The notes beneath the pieces were generated by a model. The model was given only the letters and a program-made list of their open reading frames with translations. It made no database searches and was not told where the DNA came from. Source: Capitulum mitella (taxonomy: Eukaryota > Arthropoda > Thecostraca > Pollicipedomorpha > Pollicipedidae). Taken from it: a stretch of 64,000 bases of DNA. The position numbers were made by a program, and so were the translations under genes. The stretch lies in NCBI GenBank assembly GCA_030062745.1, contig CP099841.1, positions 5,030,423 through 5,094,422 on the forward strand, read 5' to 3'. This document shows positions 1-30,969 of this stretch, in pieces (the stretch's first letter is position 1; each line of letters starts with the position of its first letter).

Positions 1-187
1 CCAGCTTTCATGGCCGCCTCGATTGCATCCTTCTCGCTGAGAATGCCCTTCACGGTGGTTCTCTTAACTTCGACGCCCCATTTCTTACTCATCTCCCTGG
101 CCAGCTTGGACTGATTCGGCTCCTTCTTCGCGGCATCGATGATCTTTTTCTTCTTCAGCGTAAAGTTGGTTCGCTTGCGCTTCTGAG
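1..187 (-). CDS. Partial CENP-B/Tigger-type helix-turn-helix protein
   Basis: Reading the minus strand from 187 down to the window edge gives an open, Lys/Arg-rich frame. It includes KRKRTNFTLKKKKIIDAA, then SKLAREMSKKWGVEVKRTTV and GILSEKDAIEAA. This pattern (basic start, an Ile-Ile-x-Ala helix, LAREM, then a T-V-x-G-I-L recognition helix) is typical of the CENP-B N-terminal/psq helix-turn-helix domain of Tigger/pogo transposases and of host genes derived from them. A possible splice acceptor (TTGTCAG on the minus strand) lies at 188-194, but the frame also stays open upstream, so the true 5' boundary is unclear. The rest of the protein lies outside the window. I cannot tell a transposon from a domesticated gene. 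Confidence 0.6.
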
Positions 188-1997
188 CTGACAATGTGGG
201 CTGAATTTGAAAAAAAATTGAATTCGAAAATACAACACACACAATCGTGGCATAGTAGCGAGATTAGGGAGTGGCATAGTAAATTTATTTTGTATTGAAT
301 TTTGTCGGGCCCGAGCAAAAATGGTATAATAGCGGGAGTGGCATAGTAGCGAGGTGGCATAGTAACAAGATTTGACTGTATAACATATTTTGGATGACAT
401 GCAGAAAATCCGGATTTTTTACCTGTGTTCTGGCAAGATACTTCCCAGCCCAAAATTGTCCTGGTCCAACTATTTTTATAAAAATGTTCTATGAGCGGTC
501 AGCGGTGGAAATGTATGAACGTTATGTGGACGTCGTTCATACAGGGATGGAAATAATTTATGGTGCATTTAATGCAGTTTTAGTGCTCGCTTTTTCAAAT
601 TTCAGTCCTAAATAGGTCCTACGAAGCTGTCTCCGAAAAATCCCTGGGTACAGACCAAGGGTACAGACGGGACACATGTCGCATCAAGCTTACCTGTCTG
701 CTTCTTCTAAAGTGCTGCCATCTTCCATTGAATACATGAAATTGGGTAATAGTATAAAAATAGCGGCATAACCTTACTGATTTTATAGTATTAATCTTTC
801 TCAATATACATACTGCCGTCCAAGATTATGACTTTTTTACCTTATATGCTCATAGTATTGTGTCACAAAGCAGATGAAAGTTCCCGCGGACATTAAAACT
901 GTTACCGATTGTGGAGTTTCAGCTACAAAGTCTCCCGTACTCAGTACCGGCCGTGGGCTAGAAGTACTCCGGTGTTGGCCCGGGTTGTGTGTTGTAACAG
1001 GGCCGACGAGCGATTACGTGACTACATACGTTATATAGGCCTGTTTTCACGCCGGGGAGTGTGGTGAGAATTGCGCAGGATTGTTTTCGTCGCCATGATG
1101 AGCTTTTATCCCCAATGTCGTATGTTTTAACTAGGTTAGTTATCGGCAGTTACCTGTTCGCATTGTGGTGGGATCAGTGAACTCCGGTGCATAACGGCCC
1201 TGACAATGAAAACTCCATCCTTTCTAGACTTGCGATTTCCAGGGCTTGGCGAGGGGAATTAACAAGTCAGATATTGCTTGATATGGCGTTGCTATGGTTT
1301 GTGGGATGCTCGCCATAACCTAATGGTTCTGAAAGAAGCCTAAATTTTCCATTCTAACAAATGTGGGACTTTGAAGTGATGTTTTGGCCATAGGCCCTTG
1401 TCATCACTTATGATTGGTGTTGCATGCAATGAAGGGGGCATATGGAATGAAGCAGTGTATTTTGAGCATGATAAAAAGCATTTTTTCTGCATCATTCTGG
1501 TACTGCAGTGAGGGCATATATCTCAAAATGTCATGGAAGACTTGGAGAGAAATGAAAACCATTAACCATTGCTGAACCTGATAGCCATCCAGCAAACAAC
1601 CTTTTTATTAGACTCTCCTTTACAATAATATTTGTCACTGGATCACTTTATGGCATTGCTTCTGACTCTAGGCATACTTGGATTTTGGAATGTTTTAGGG
1701 CTTGATTACAGCGACATGAATAAAAACGGCATATGTGTCAAAAACATGAAGTATGCATTTATGGTATGTTGTGGCATTATCATAATTGATACCATGGGAT
1801 ACAGATGCATGCCTTATGTGCATATCATTGGGATGATTGCTCTTTAAGGGCTTTTTGCCTTTAATTTGCCTTTAATTTGCTTTGCCTCATAATGGCTGTG
1901 ATCTATATATATACACTACCAAGTGGTGTCATGAATGTGTCAATGAACATATGACAGTTTAGTATGCTACTGTAACAAACTGCTATGATTCTTTCAG
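188..1997. other. Intergenic / possible 5' region of the SMARCAD1 gene
   Basis: No convincing coding exon is seen here. The stretch is mostly AT-rich with a mild GC rise at about 890-1110. A short degenerate repeat, GTGGCATAGTA-like, occurs several times at 245-365. Any promoter or non-coding first exon of the downstream gene should lie here, but I see no TATA box that decides a start. Confidence 0.3.
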
Positions 1998-2117
1998 GAT
2001 TACATTTGAAGCTGCAACTGGCTTTTGTATATTTGTATAATCAGTAACATACAAAGTTTAAACTCATCAAACACCTTGCAAATAGTGAAAGCAATCAGAT
2101 CAACCACTTGCTCAGCC
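1998..2117 (+). other. Possible 5'UTR part of SMARCAD1 exon 1
   Basis: A good acceptor (GATTCTTTCAG) ends at 1997. The following 120 bases lead to the ATG at 2118 and would be untranslated leader if that acceptor is used. A second AG just before the ATG (TTGCTCAG, ending at 2115) is also possible. Confidence 0.35.
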
Positions 2118-21490
<19,373 letters not shown>

Positions 21491-21529
21491 CGGCCAGCAG
21501 CTCTAGACTCTTCTAATACACCGGAGGCG

Positions 21530-21611
21530 GCGTCTGGCCGGGCCGGGCCGCCGCCGGCAGGCCGCCAGACGTTCGCACATTCTGCACCGCCGGGCGGCGC
21601 TGCGCCGCCCG
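21530..21611 (+). other. GC-rich hairpins in the likely SMARCAD1 3'UTR
   Basis: Just after the stop codon two strong inverted repeats occur. CGTCTGGC pairs with GCCAGACG around a GC-rich loop. The 21-base stretch at 21591-21611 is a perfect odd palindrome with 10-bp arms (CGGGCGGCGC) and a single T at its centre. Confidence 0.65.
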
Positions 21612-23073
21612 CTTCTCACCTCGAGGGCATTGTTTTGCGGTCAGCGGACTGGCCTCTTCTGCAAGTGGCTGCTTGGTTTCTGGCTACGGCTCAGCGTGTC
21701 ATCTGCTACAGACCTCTCTGTCTTGGCTGGCCAGACGTGAGCAGGCAGGGTGGCCTGTTTCAGGAGAAGGCCGACGTCGAGGGTATTTATTTGTTTGGTG
21801 CGGTCTTTTGCGAACGTTGACAACGTGCTGATTCGGAATGACGTTTTCCAGTGGAATTGTGATGCATGTTGTGTGGTTCAAAAAAGATCGTGAGCTCGAA
21901 AAAACCAGATTGACGATTTGCTGCTTCTGCTGTCGTGTTGTCCGTTTAAGTAGCAGTTCTTTTTATCCCAGTTAGCATTTTCATGCTTTTGTTTCGATGC
22001 CACATATATATCACCTCTGCCACCAATTTCCCATCGTCCAGATTTTCGCTTCAACTGTTTGAATGTATTTATTGCCTCATTCGTTCGTTGCGTCACATAT
22101 GTTCTTAAAATTCCCTTGTTCCGACCACTCATTGTTTTACATTAATTCATTTCGGTATATGTTCGTGTGTCACCGTGTCAGATGAATGTGTTCGATCCTT
22201 ACCGTGGTCTGGCGTCGTCTTTCTTCGTGGAGATGTTAGCGTTGTCATACCGCGAAATACCTAAGACCAGGAACCTCAGGCGGAACGCTCATCGATGGCT
22301 TAGATAATGATATGTCTGTTCTTTCTATTGGTTAATATTGGTATGGATACTGATATACATTTATTTGTCTGGTCTCTCTTCCCTCGAAGAGAATATTTTC
22401 CAAAAATCCGGCGTGATACAAAACATTAGTGTGATGAATGCGTCGAATACATATTTTGCATATCGTGTGTTTTACTTTGAAGGGGTGTCGCAGAAGGATT
22501 GAGCAGTTCGAACCTTGTAAGGAAGAAAACAAAATGTGACCAACTGCCCTGTGATCCCCACTCCCCTTTCCCGAAGGCGCGAGCTGCGGCGTTGCTTCAG
22601 TGCGAGAACTCCGTTTTGGACTCGTGCTGGAGGACATTAAAATGCTGTGACTTGTTATACAACAGCTTCGCAATAGCCACCAACAAACTGATGACAAGTC
22701 AGATAATGCCAACATGTACTTTATTTCTGTGCACCCCGAAAAGCTGTCAATAAGCATCTAGCTTAACCTGTGTTATAGAATCCTACGCATCATATGCTTC
22801 ATGCTAGTTTTGCAAAAGGTTTTTGAATGCTTCCTATTCTTTTCTGGGAAAGGTAATGCTAGTAAATGTGAACGTATAAAATATACAATCGATATTCCGG
22901 ATCACATCAGGAACATCTACCATTTTACATGAGTAGTCATTCTGCGACAGATTCTACAAGAGTGGAAAATTACGATAGAGGAGGTTAGGACACCATGATT
23001 TCAAGTCGATTTTTCCAGTAATCGCCTATAAACGACGTCTCCAAAAATATCGCATTTTAACAAAGACTAAATG
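21612..23073. other. Intergenic, nothing recognised
   Basis: AT-rich sequence. No AATAAA was found on the plus strand soon after the SMARCAD1 stop; several TTTATT words would serve only the minus strand. No coding exon is recognised. Confidence 0.3.
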
Positions 23074-23245
23074 CAGGGGCGCAGCCAGGATTTTCTGAGG
23101 GGGGAGGGGGCGGAACTCAGAGTGAAGTGAAATACGAAAACCGCCTGCCGAGAAGACCATGTGCAATGGTTTTCACAACTAAGAATTAGGCCTAACGGAG
23201 GGTCCGAGACCCCAGCCCCCCTTCCTTTGACTGCGCCGGTGCGTT
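23074..23245. mobile_element. hAT-like MITE
   Basis: The left end CAGGGGCGCAGCCAGG and the right end TGACTGCGCCGGTG are imperfect inverted copies enclosing about 140 bases with G-runs at the left and C-runs at the right. The CAGGGGCGNAGCCAGG terminus is a form I associate with hAT-type MITEs. No duplication was confirmed. Confidence 0.45.
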
Positions 23246-23639
23246 AATATATAATTTTCAGGCAATGGAGGTTTCCCTCCACTTATACATTTTGAAGTTT
23301 CATCCCTGAACTTCCACATGTTTCAACATGTTTCAACTTGTTCAAATGTTTTCATGTTCTAACATGTTTCAAAGTAAAGACAGTTGTTGGAAGCAAGGGC
23401 GGCAGAAGTGGGGGGCAGGGAGGGCAGCCGCTCCCCCCCCCAGTTGCGATGGGTCTGGGGTAATACTGTTTCTGTCCTTCCCCTTCCATTTATGATCATA
23501 AGAAATTGAACAGAAAAAATGGGGATACAAGCGACAAACACGCTAAAAAAAACAGAAAAAAGAAAATGCAAGTATGCAGGCAAGGAAGTAAGCACATGGC
23601 GTGCGTGTTCATTCAAGTCTTATTTTGTTAGGGGCTCCA

Positions 23640-24490
23640 GCTGCTTCCGGCAGGGGAACAGATTGGACTCAAAACTGGCCAGACCGCGAACTTACAATTT
23701 TTAAGGGGCCTCACGGAATGGACCTGGCTGGCCTACCCCGACACACAGTTCAGATCCTGCTAGGGAGCCCGGCTTCCATCCAATAGAGGGCCTCGTGTTG
23801 ATTACACTCAAAGGTGGTCCAGCGACCAGGACTCGTAATTTCCAGGGGCCTCAGAATTAATGGACCGGGGTGGCATGCGCTGAACCGGGGTTCGAACCCT
23901 GTTAGGCGACCCCGGCTTAGGTCCGAGAGAAGGCCTCGTATCGATTACACTCAAACATGGTCCAACGACCAGGACCTCACAATTTTCAGGGGGCCTCAAA
24001 GAATTCATCGATAGGACTGGCCTACACTGAGCCAGGGTTCAAACCCTGCCAGGGGGCATCGGCTTAAGTCCGAATGAGGGCCTTATACCAATTAAACTCA
24101 AAGGTGGTGCAGCGACCAGGACCTTACAATTTTTACAGAATAAATGAGCGAGGGTGGCCTGCGCTAAACCGGGGTTCGAACCCTGCTAGGGTGTCCCGGC
24201 TTATAAGTCCGAAAGAGAGCCTTGTACCGATTACCACTCAAAAACAAAACAGGGTCCGGGAATCCAGTTATTCGAAAGGCCTCGCAGAAAGGACCCACGG
24301 GGCCGTCGCTAAACCAGTCCGGGTCTCGGGGGCGTCCCAGCATCCGTCCGTAGCAGGGCCTTGCGCGAATCACGCTCAAAAGTGACGCAGAGACCGGGAA
24401 CTTACAGCTTTTAAGGGGCCTCGCGGAATGGCAGACAGGCCTCGGATACAGCTCGGACCATGTTAGGGGCCCCAGGCTTCCATCCGAGAG
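23640..24490. repeat. Tandem array, about 140-bp unit, several units with a B-box-like word
   Basis: Six diverged units. Anchors such as TTACAATTTTTAAGGGGCCT fall near 23692, 23833, 23975, 24122, 24257 and 24400. Several units carry GGGTTCGAACCCTG, which is both palindromic and a perfect B-box core. No matching A-box at tRNA spacing is seen. Confidence 0.75.
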
Positions 24491-26016
24491 CGGAAACTGA
24501 TTGTTTACGTTGTTCTCCATTTTTAACATTGTATTATTGTATTGTATTTAACATTGTATTGTAAAGGCTCCTCCACACAATGGTTCTTAGGGCCCAGTCA
24601 ATACAATGTTAGCATATAAAACACATTGTGTTATGTGTCGTTATATATTTACATTACATTACATTGCGTTATGTGCTCAATTGATGTAAGGGTTTTCTTA
24701 ATTTTTGCGTCAAGTCGTAAGATAATTAGACTTGGATTCCATTGCCACCTCGCCAATTGCCTCGGCTTCCGACCAGTTATTTGGCTGTGGACGCTAGTCC
24801 ACGATGGGACAAAGCTGTACCACATCTGCTGAGTTTAGCGGTTGAATACCAGAGTTCGCACAACGCACGACTGGTTCGTGGACTTAACCTGCTCGGTCGG
24901 TCGCAATACGACTCCCATTAAGTAAGATATGGACTTTTGGGCGGATGAGGGCCCTTTGCAGGAAAGGGGACCTCTCAGAATCAAGGGGCCTCGAAATTTT
25001 GTTTTGCTTCCGTGATCAAATACGATCCGCCGCCACTGGTTGTAAGGGACTGGAAAAAACCGCATGGCTAAAACGCGTAGGAGTGCAATATAGCAGTCGA
25101 TTCCTACTAAAACATAGCCGCAAATGCCTCATACGCCTCTTCTCGGTTCCTTGCTGTTTGGCTGCTCTGCATGCTCCCGGGGTCGTGTGCGCAAGGTCCT
25201 GGTGTGCGCCATTTTCAGGCACCGGGGTCGGTCGTAGTTTCGAGTTGTCGGGCCTCATAGACAGCGTGAATTGGTTCCGCAGCGCGTTCTGGTAATTAGG
25301 GCGTTTCTGTGTAGTTTTGTTGTTGTGTCAGGTGAGTCGTTTTTGCGTGATAGCAATATGTAAACCCTGTTTCGTGTTCCTGAGGAAGTGGCGTGGTGAA
25401 GCGTGCCCAATTATTTACGGAAATTGGAGGTGTACGCTTGATTTCGGCTAGTTTTGCCCCTTTCTCATAAATATGTGCTGGCAGCTTATTGGAAAAGTGC
25501 TAGATTGGAGCATTTCACCATTTTACCTGAAATAATGCCAAAATGTCCTCTAGGGATTGTAACAAGATGGCATGGGATGCTATGGGGTACTCATGTTTTG
25601 GAATTTCCACACATAAAACTTTCTGTACTTTAAACATTTATTATGAGAAAATGAGTTCTATCCCTGCATCACATGTGCACAAAACAATGTAAATAATGTT
25701 GAAGTGAATGTGGGTTACTCTGCTGAAAAATGTCATTTCTAGATGGAGAATGTGAAAGAATTGCAGATTACTATTGTCACTCCATTCTGCACCGACTGCC
25801 ATGACACTTGTTTCTGGGTTCTGCATGGATTTTCTGCTAACTGATTTGGCTAGGGCATTTCCAAGGTTGAGGTGTTAAGCATGGTGTGGTCCCAGTAAAT
25901 GTTCTGCTTTATGCCATTGTGTTGTAATTTTACTTGATAATAAATGGATGGATAGCTTATGTCATAATAATGAATGTCCAATATATGTGTATGGATATTC
26001 ATGATAATATATATGC

Positions 26017-26073
<57 letters not shown>

Positions 26074-27014
26074 GGTAGATAGATAGATAGATAGATAGAT
26101 AGTGAAATATAATGTAATTTTTATCAATTCCATTGTAATCAGTTTTTTCCAAATATTTTAAGACATCATAGGAGCCAACACATTGCAGTCAAGATGGTGT
26201 GACAAGTTCCTGCCATGTCTGTTGACAGGACAGTAGAACTTGATTTTCTTTGGAAGTGGTAATGAGAATGTAACCAACAGGGTAGGAAATATAGTTTTGT
26301 TGTTGGTGCCAGAGTATAATTTTTTGTTTTGCAGTACAACATTTTGCAGAAAATAATATTTGTATAAGTGAGCATTCTTGGTGTAATTCAGTTACATCAT
26401 ACCTGTATCTTACTGAATGGAGACAGAGTCATTTGTTTGCAGAGTTAGAACTTCTTCAGCATTGCAGGTTTTTGATGGAGGTGCAGGATCATATGTTGGG
26501 AGTATAAAATGCTTTTAGGAGTGCATACCTTTTGTTGTTCTTCAATGCCAGAGAAGAACATATTTTCCAACCCTGGTAATCAATTTGCCATTGAGTATGA
26601 AAGTTAATCTGTTTTTCTGCACCATGTGTAGAGTAGAAGTGATGTGCAAAGAGTGAATATGTGATGGATTGCTGGAGACTGGAACCTCTGGCCCAAAGAT
26701 CAAGAACATTTTCTGTAGGAATCATTGTCATGGAATGGAAGCTTACTTGCCAATACAACAGATTTTTACATCATGATTGAAGACAATTAGTATGAAAATT
26801 TTCAGGCCTTGAGCACCCTATCATGTTGCATTACCATTGGGAAATGGTAGTTTGGTTAGAACCTTCAGTGATTGTGCTTGATGGTCCAGATAGGTCTACA
26901 TCTTTGATGGAGTAGTTAAGGTTGTCCATTAGGAAGCCTTATGTAGAAAAGCAACCTTAACCAAAGCTAACCCAACATAACCTGGCCTAATATTACTTAA
27001 CCTTTTTAGTAAAC
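24491..27014. other. Intergenic, AT-rich
   Basis: No coding exon recognised. Contains short ATTGT and ACATT runs near 24525-24670 and the compound microsatellite at 26023-26102. Confidence 0.35.
26023..26102. repeat. Compound microsatellite (TA)n then (TAGA)n
   Basis: About 48 bases of AT repeat followed by GTAGGTAGATAGATAGATAG. The same pair of motifs occurs in inverted order at 44823-44911. Confidence 0.95.
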
Positions 27015-27235
27015 CAATTTCTATGCCTGTGGCAGCTGATTACTGTGCCTATTGCAAGCTATGACCATGCCTGCTGAAACCAGCTTCTGTATCTGAGGCA
27101 AGCTGACCATTATGCCCACTGCCAACTGATTACCATTCCCACAGCAAACTGATTTGCATGTCTGCAGGGAATTGATTGCTATGCCTACACCAAGCCAGTT
27201 ATGCCTATGGTAAATTGGTTATTACACAGAAGCTG
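27015..27235. repeat. Degenerate tandem array, about 30-35 bp unit
   Basis: Imperfect copies of a unit like ATGCCTACTGCAAACTGATT follow each other (ATGCCTGTGGCAGCTGATTA, CATGCCTGCTGAAACCAG, ATGCCCACTGCCAACTGATT and others). No coding sense. Confidence 0.5.
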
Positions 27236-27448
27236 TGGGTGAATTAGTTCATTCCTACAAAACATTTCAGATCCCCAAAAATTACAATTGCAACAAAAGA
27301 ATAGCTTAGCATTAGTAAGCTAAGGTAAAACTAGGTATGTTGTGTAGGTCAGATTGATAAGCAAAGGCATTAATAGGTATGTTCTATTGCTGTTCCATGC
27401 TGATGTGAGTTGTATGATGTTTTACTCTTTGCATTATTGTGAGGTAGT

Positions 27449-27523
27449 CTGAATTCTTAGATTGCTGATCTTTCTGAATTCTTAGACTGGTGATCTTTCT
27501 GAATTCTTAGATTGGTGATCTTT
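27449..27523. repeat. Three tandem 25-bp units
   Basis: Three near-perfect copies of CTGAATTCTTAGATTG plus NTGATCTTT, starting at 27449, 27474 and 27499. Confidence 0.9.
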
Positions 27524-27880
27524 CCGCCAACAACAAGTTGTGCATACAAACACGAGTATAGAATATACGCTTGCAGTTTGGATGCTATTTATGATATATG
27601 CATTATGTATTATGGTGTCTTCATGGTGTTGTAACAACCCCAAAGTGTCAGCAGGTGTTTGTCCGTGCATCGTGTGCACGATCACAAGCTGTCACCACAC
27701 CTTCCTCTGTTTAAGTTCATGATTGGTCCTTACATCGACCGTCGTCTTTGCGGTCCATTGGTCCACCCATTATTCATTTGGTATTTGTTTGTTTGCATTG
27801 AGTGCTGTCGTTCTTGATTTAATGCGTGCGTATTGGTGTCATCAAACGTTCGCGGAATTTATCGTTCTCCCGGCTTTTCA

Positions 27881-27959
27881 GGCGTCCGCGGAGACGTGTC
27901 GAAGCCAGGGCTGTCACCAGGTCGGTACATCCCTCAGAGATCGGCGGCCGACGCCGGGC
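27881..27959 (+). other. Likely 5'UTR part of the CELF exon
   Basis: A strong acceptor (CTCCCGGCTTTTCAG) ends at 27880, and the sequence turns GC-rich exactly there. This suggests an upstream non-coding exon and a 79-base leader before the ATG. The frame is also open upstream of the acceptor, so an N-terminal extension is not excluded. Confidence 0.55.
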
Positions 27960-28943
27960 ATGACCAGCAACGAGGCGGGCGCCATGAACAATGGCGGCGA
28001 CAAGGCTGACGGCGGCGCCGAGCAGCCGGCGGCGGCGGCGGTGGCAGCGGGCGGCGCCAGCAGCGGCGACGCTCCGCGGCTCGGACCGGCCGGCGGCCTC
28101 CTCAGCAAGGCCGGCGGCGGCGGCCTGCTGAGCAAGGCCGGCACCGTGCCGGGCAGCGGCGGCGACCAGCCGAAGCCGGCCGTGGCTGGCCTGCTCGCCA
28201 AGGCGGCCGACGGCGGCGCCGACGAGCCGGCCAAGACGGCCTCCGGCGACCCGCCCACCAGCAACGGCGAGAGCGCGCCGAAGCGACGCAACCCGGCCCA
28301 CCCAGACCCGGACACGATCAAGATGTTCGCCGGCCAAATCCCGCGCCGCATGGAGGAGGCCGAGCTGCGCGCGGTGTTCGAGGAGTTCGGCCCCGTCTAC
28401 CAGCTGAACATCCTGAAGGACCGCGCCACCGGCCAGAGCCGCGGCTGCTGCTTCGTCACCTTCTACACGCGCAAGGCAGCGCTGGACGCGCAGAACGCGC
28501 TGCACAACCTGCGCACGCTGCCCAGCATGCACCACCCGATGCAGATGAAGCCGGCCGACGCGGAGAACCGCAGCGAGCGCAAGCTGTTCGTCGGCATGAT
28601 CGGCAAGCAGTGCAATGACGAGCAGGTGTGGGCCATGTTCGAGAAGTTCGGCCCGATCGAGGAGTGCACCGTGCTGCGCGACCAGAAGAACAACAGCAAG
28701 GGTTGCGCGTTCGTCACGTTCATGTCGCGCCAGAACGCGATCGCGGCGATCCGCGGCCTGCACCACTCGCGCACCATGGAGGGCTGCTCGGCGCCGCTGG
28801 TGGTCAAGTTCGCCGACTCTCAGCGCGACCGCGACAACCGGCGCGGTCCCTTCGGCCCGCCGCAGGGCGGCGCCAACTTCCAGCCGCAGGGCAACTACGG
28901 CGGCTGGGGCCAGCAGCAGCAGCAGAACCAGCTGCCGCCGCCC

Positions 28944-28974
<31 letters not shown>

Positions 28975-29810
28975 CCAACATGATGAACCCGTTCAGCCCG
29001 CAATGCCTGTCGCTGCTGCAGCAGCTGAGCAACGCGGCCAACGCGCTGTCGTCGATGGCTAGCCAGGGCATGCCCAACTGCCCGCCGCCCAACACCTTCG
29101 GCATGCCGCCGCCGAACAACGGCATGGGCCCGCCGCCGGCCGGCGGCAACCAGCAGGGCAACTTTAACCAGCAGAACAACCCGGCGTCGGCGCTGGCCAT
29201 GGTGCTGCAGGCGGCAGCCATGACGAGGGCGGCCGGCGGCGGTGGTCCGTCCTTCCAGGGACCGCCGCCCAACAGCGCCGGCGGCAACTTCAACCCCGGT
29301 AACAATTTCAGCAGTCCACCCGGAAACTTCAACTCCGGCGGCAACCTCAGCAACTCTGGCGGCAACTTCAACGCCGGCGGCGGCAGCTACGGCGGAGGTT
29401 CGAACAGCATGGGCGGCACGTCGGGCAACAACTTCGGTTCGTTCTCCAACCCTCCACCGTTCGCGGTGTCTCAGAACACCTACCCCCGCGCCCAGCCGGC
29501 CAACTCCAACACGCCACTCGGCAGGCAGGTGGAAGGTCCTGACGGCTGCAACCTCTTCATCTACCACCTGCCGCAGCAGTGCAACGACGCCGACCTGGCC
29601 AACATGTTCTCGCCCTTCGGCAACGTCATCTCGGCTAAGGTATTTGTCGACAAGCAGACCAACATGTCCAAGTGCTTCGGCTTCGTCTCGTACGACAACC
29701 AGGCCAGCGCCGAAGCGGCCATCCAGGGCATGAATAGCTTCATGATCGGCTCCAAGCGGCTCAAAGTGCAGCCGAAACGTTCCATGAAGGACTCGGCCAA
29801 ACCCTACTGA
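27960..29810 (+). CDS. CELF/Bruno-type RNA-binding protein, coding sequence in one exon
   Basis: 616 aa. CELF proteins bind GU-rich RNA and control splicing in the nucleus and translation or decay in the cytoplasm. RRM1 at about aa 121-199 (RNP2 MFAGQI, RNP1 RGCCFVTF), RRM2 at about 208-287 ([14 protein letters not shown]), then a long linker rich in Gln, Asn, Gly and Pro (290-529) with a poly-Gln tract, and RRM3 at about 530-608 ([14 protein letters not shown]). The end [11 protein letters not shown] matches the family's K-R-S...KPY tail. [19 protein letters not shown] in RRM2 is closer to CELF1/2 (bru1/bru2) than to CELF3-6. An in-frame ATG eight codons downstream is an alternative start. 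Known family genes have many coding introns; here there are none, so a retrogene is possible. The frame is intact and third positions are strongly G/C-biased. Confidence 0.95.
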
Positions 29811-30963
29811 GGTGGGGTGGCGCGGCGCGCATGCGCATTACCACGGCGAACATGGCATGACGTCACGGCGGTGTCTGGTGATGCTGCGTGAAACCCGGGG
29901 AGTCATCTTTGGGCCTCGTTTCTGGCTCTTAGCTGAACCGTCGGATGCTCGGCGTTCCGCAACGCCGCCTGCCACGTCTCCCGGCATTTGTTCCGTGGAA
30001 CATGTGTACAAACACCGTTTGACCGTCGCGGTCGTGGGGCCTGAGGAAGGTGCCGCTGACTGGACATCCCCTGCAATCAGCGCCGCCCGCATCTCGGCAA
30101 TCGCAAACGCCGCGGACGGCCGTGTGCGGCGTGAAAGTCATCTCTGAGTTTGGGACCAGGCGCGTTGAATAGCCATTGTGTGGCTAAAACAGACTGCACG
30201 TATGCTGTCCTTAAATTGCGAAGTCCATGCCTTCTGTGTATTGGGGATGAGTCCCGGATTCGCATTTTTTGACATTTTCTCAGCGTGAACTTGCCGTTTC
30301 CAAAGCTTGGACTTGCTTTTAGCTCTTCCTGTTTTCGTCAGCTGTTATCTATTTTTCAGCGTTTCTGTGCCAATGTCTGCACTCGTGTTGTGTTGTTCTC
30401 TTCGTGGATATCTCGTCTAAACGCATCTGGGTGGTGGCCGTAGACCATGGGTTTCGTTTCGTCATTCGGCTGGTGGAGAAGCTCGTCTGTCCGATGCCGA
30501 TTGTCCCACCACGTTTCAGTTTGCCGAAAGCCGGTGCCGTGTCGAGGACTCGTGCAGCATTGTGTCGGCGCCAGGATCTGCTCCGTCGGTGGTGTGTACC
30601 TCGTGCGCCACGTGGTGTCCGTGGCCGTGCCGCCGACAGTGGTCGGCGCGTGTTCCGAGTCGGCTCGCGCCCCCAGACTGTCCGGCGCCCGCTCTGTGCC
30701 CGGCTTGGCGGCCGACAGCGGCCTCCGCGCTGACACGCTGCGTGCCGCCGGGCGCCGGCTCGTGTGTGTGGTGGTCGTGAGGTCGGGAGATACGGCCGCG
30801 CCCGCCGTCCCGGTCCGTCCGGGCTGTCCGTGCCCGTGCGCCGTGGGCGCCGGCCGTAGCAGGCCGAGGTAGCACTAGCAGTAGAAGACACCAGTGGGTG
30901 TGGAAGGTGTGGCGCGTGTCCGGCGTTCTGTGTACCGACCCCCCACTGTACTCGTTTCTCGGG

Positions 30964-30969
30964 AATAAA
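30964..30969 (+). terminator. Polyadenylation signal AATAAA (proximal)
   Basis: AATAAA followed within 15-45 bases by TG-rich sequence (GGCTGTGGGTGGCTGTTGTG). Would give a 3'UTR of about 1.2 kb for the CELF gene. Confidence 0.6.

Noticed and set aside
27819-29567. 582-codon open frame on the minus strand
   Set aside because: It is the antisense shadow of the GC-rich CELF coding sequence; the Leu/Val/Ala/Arg-rich translation has no domain.
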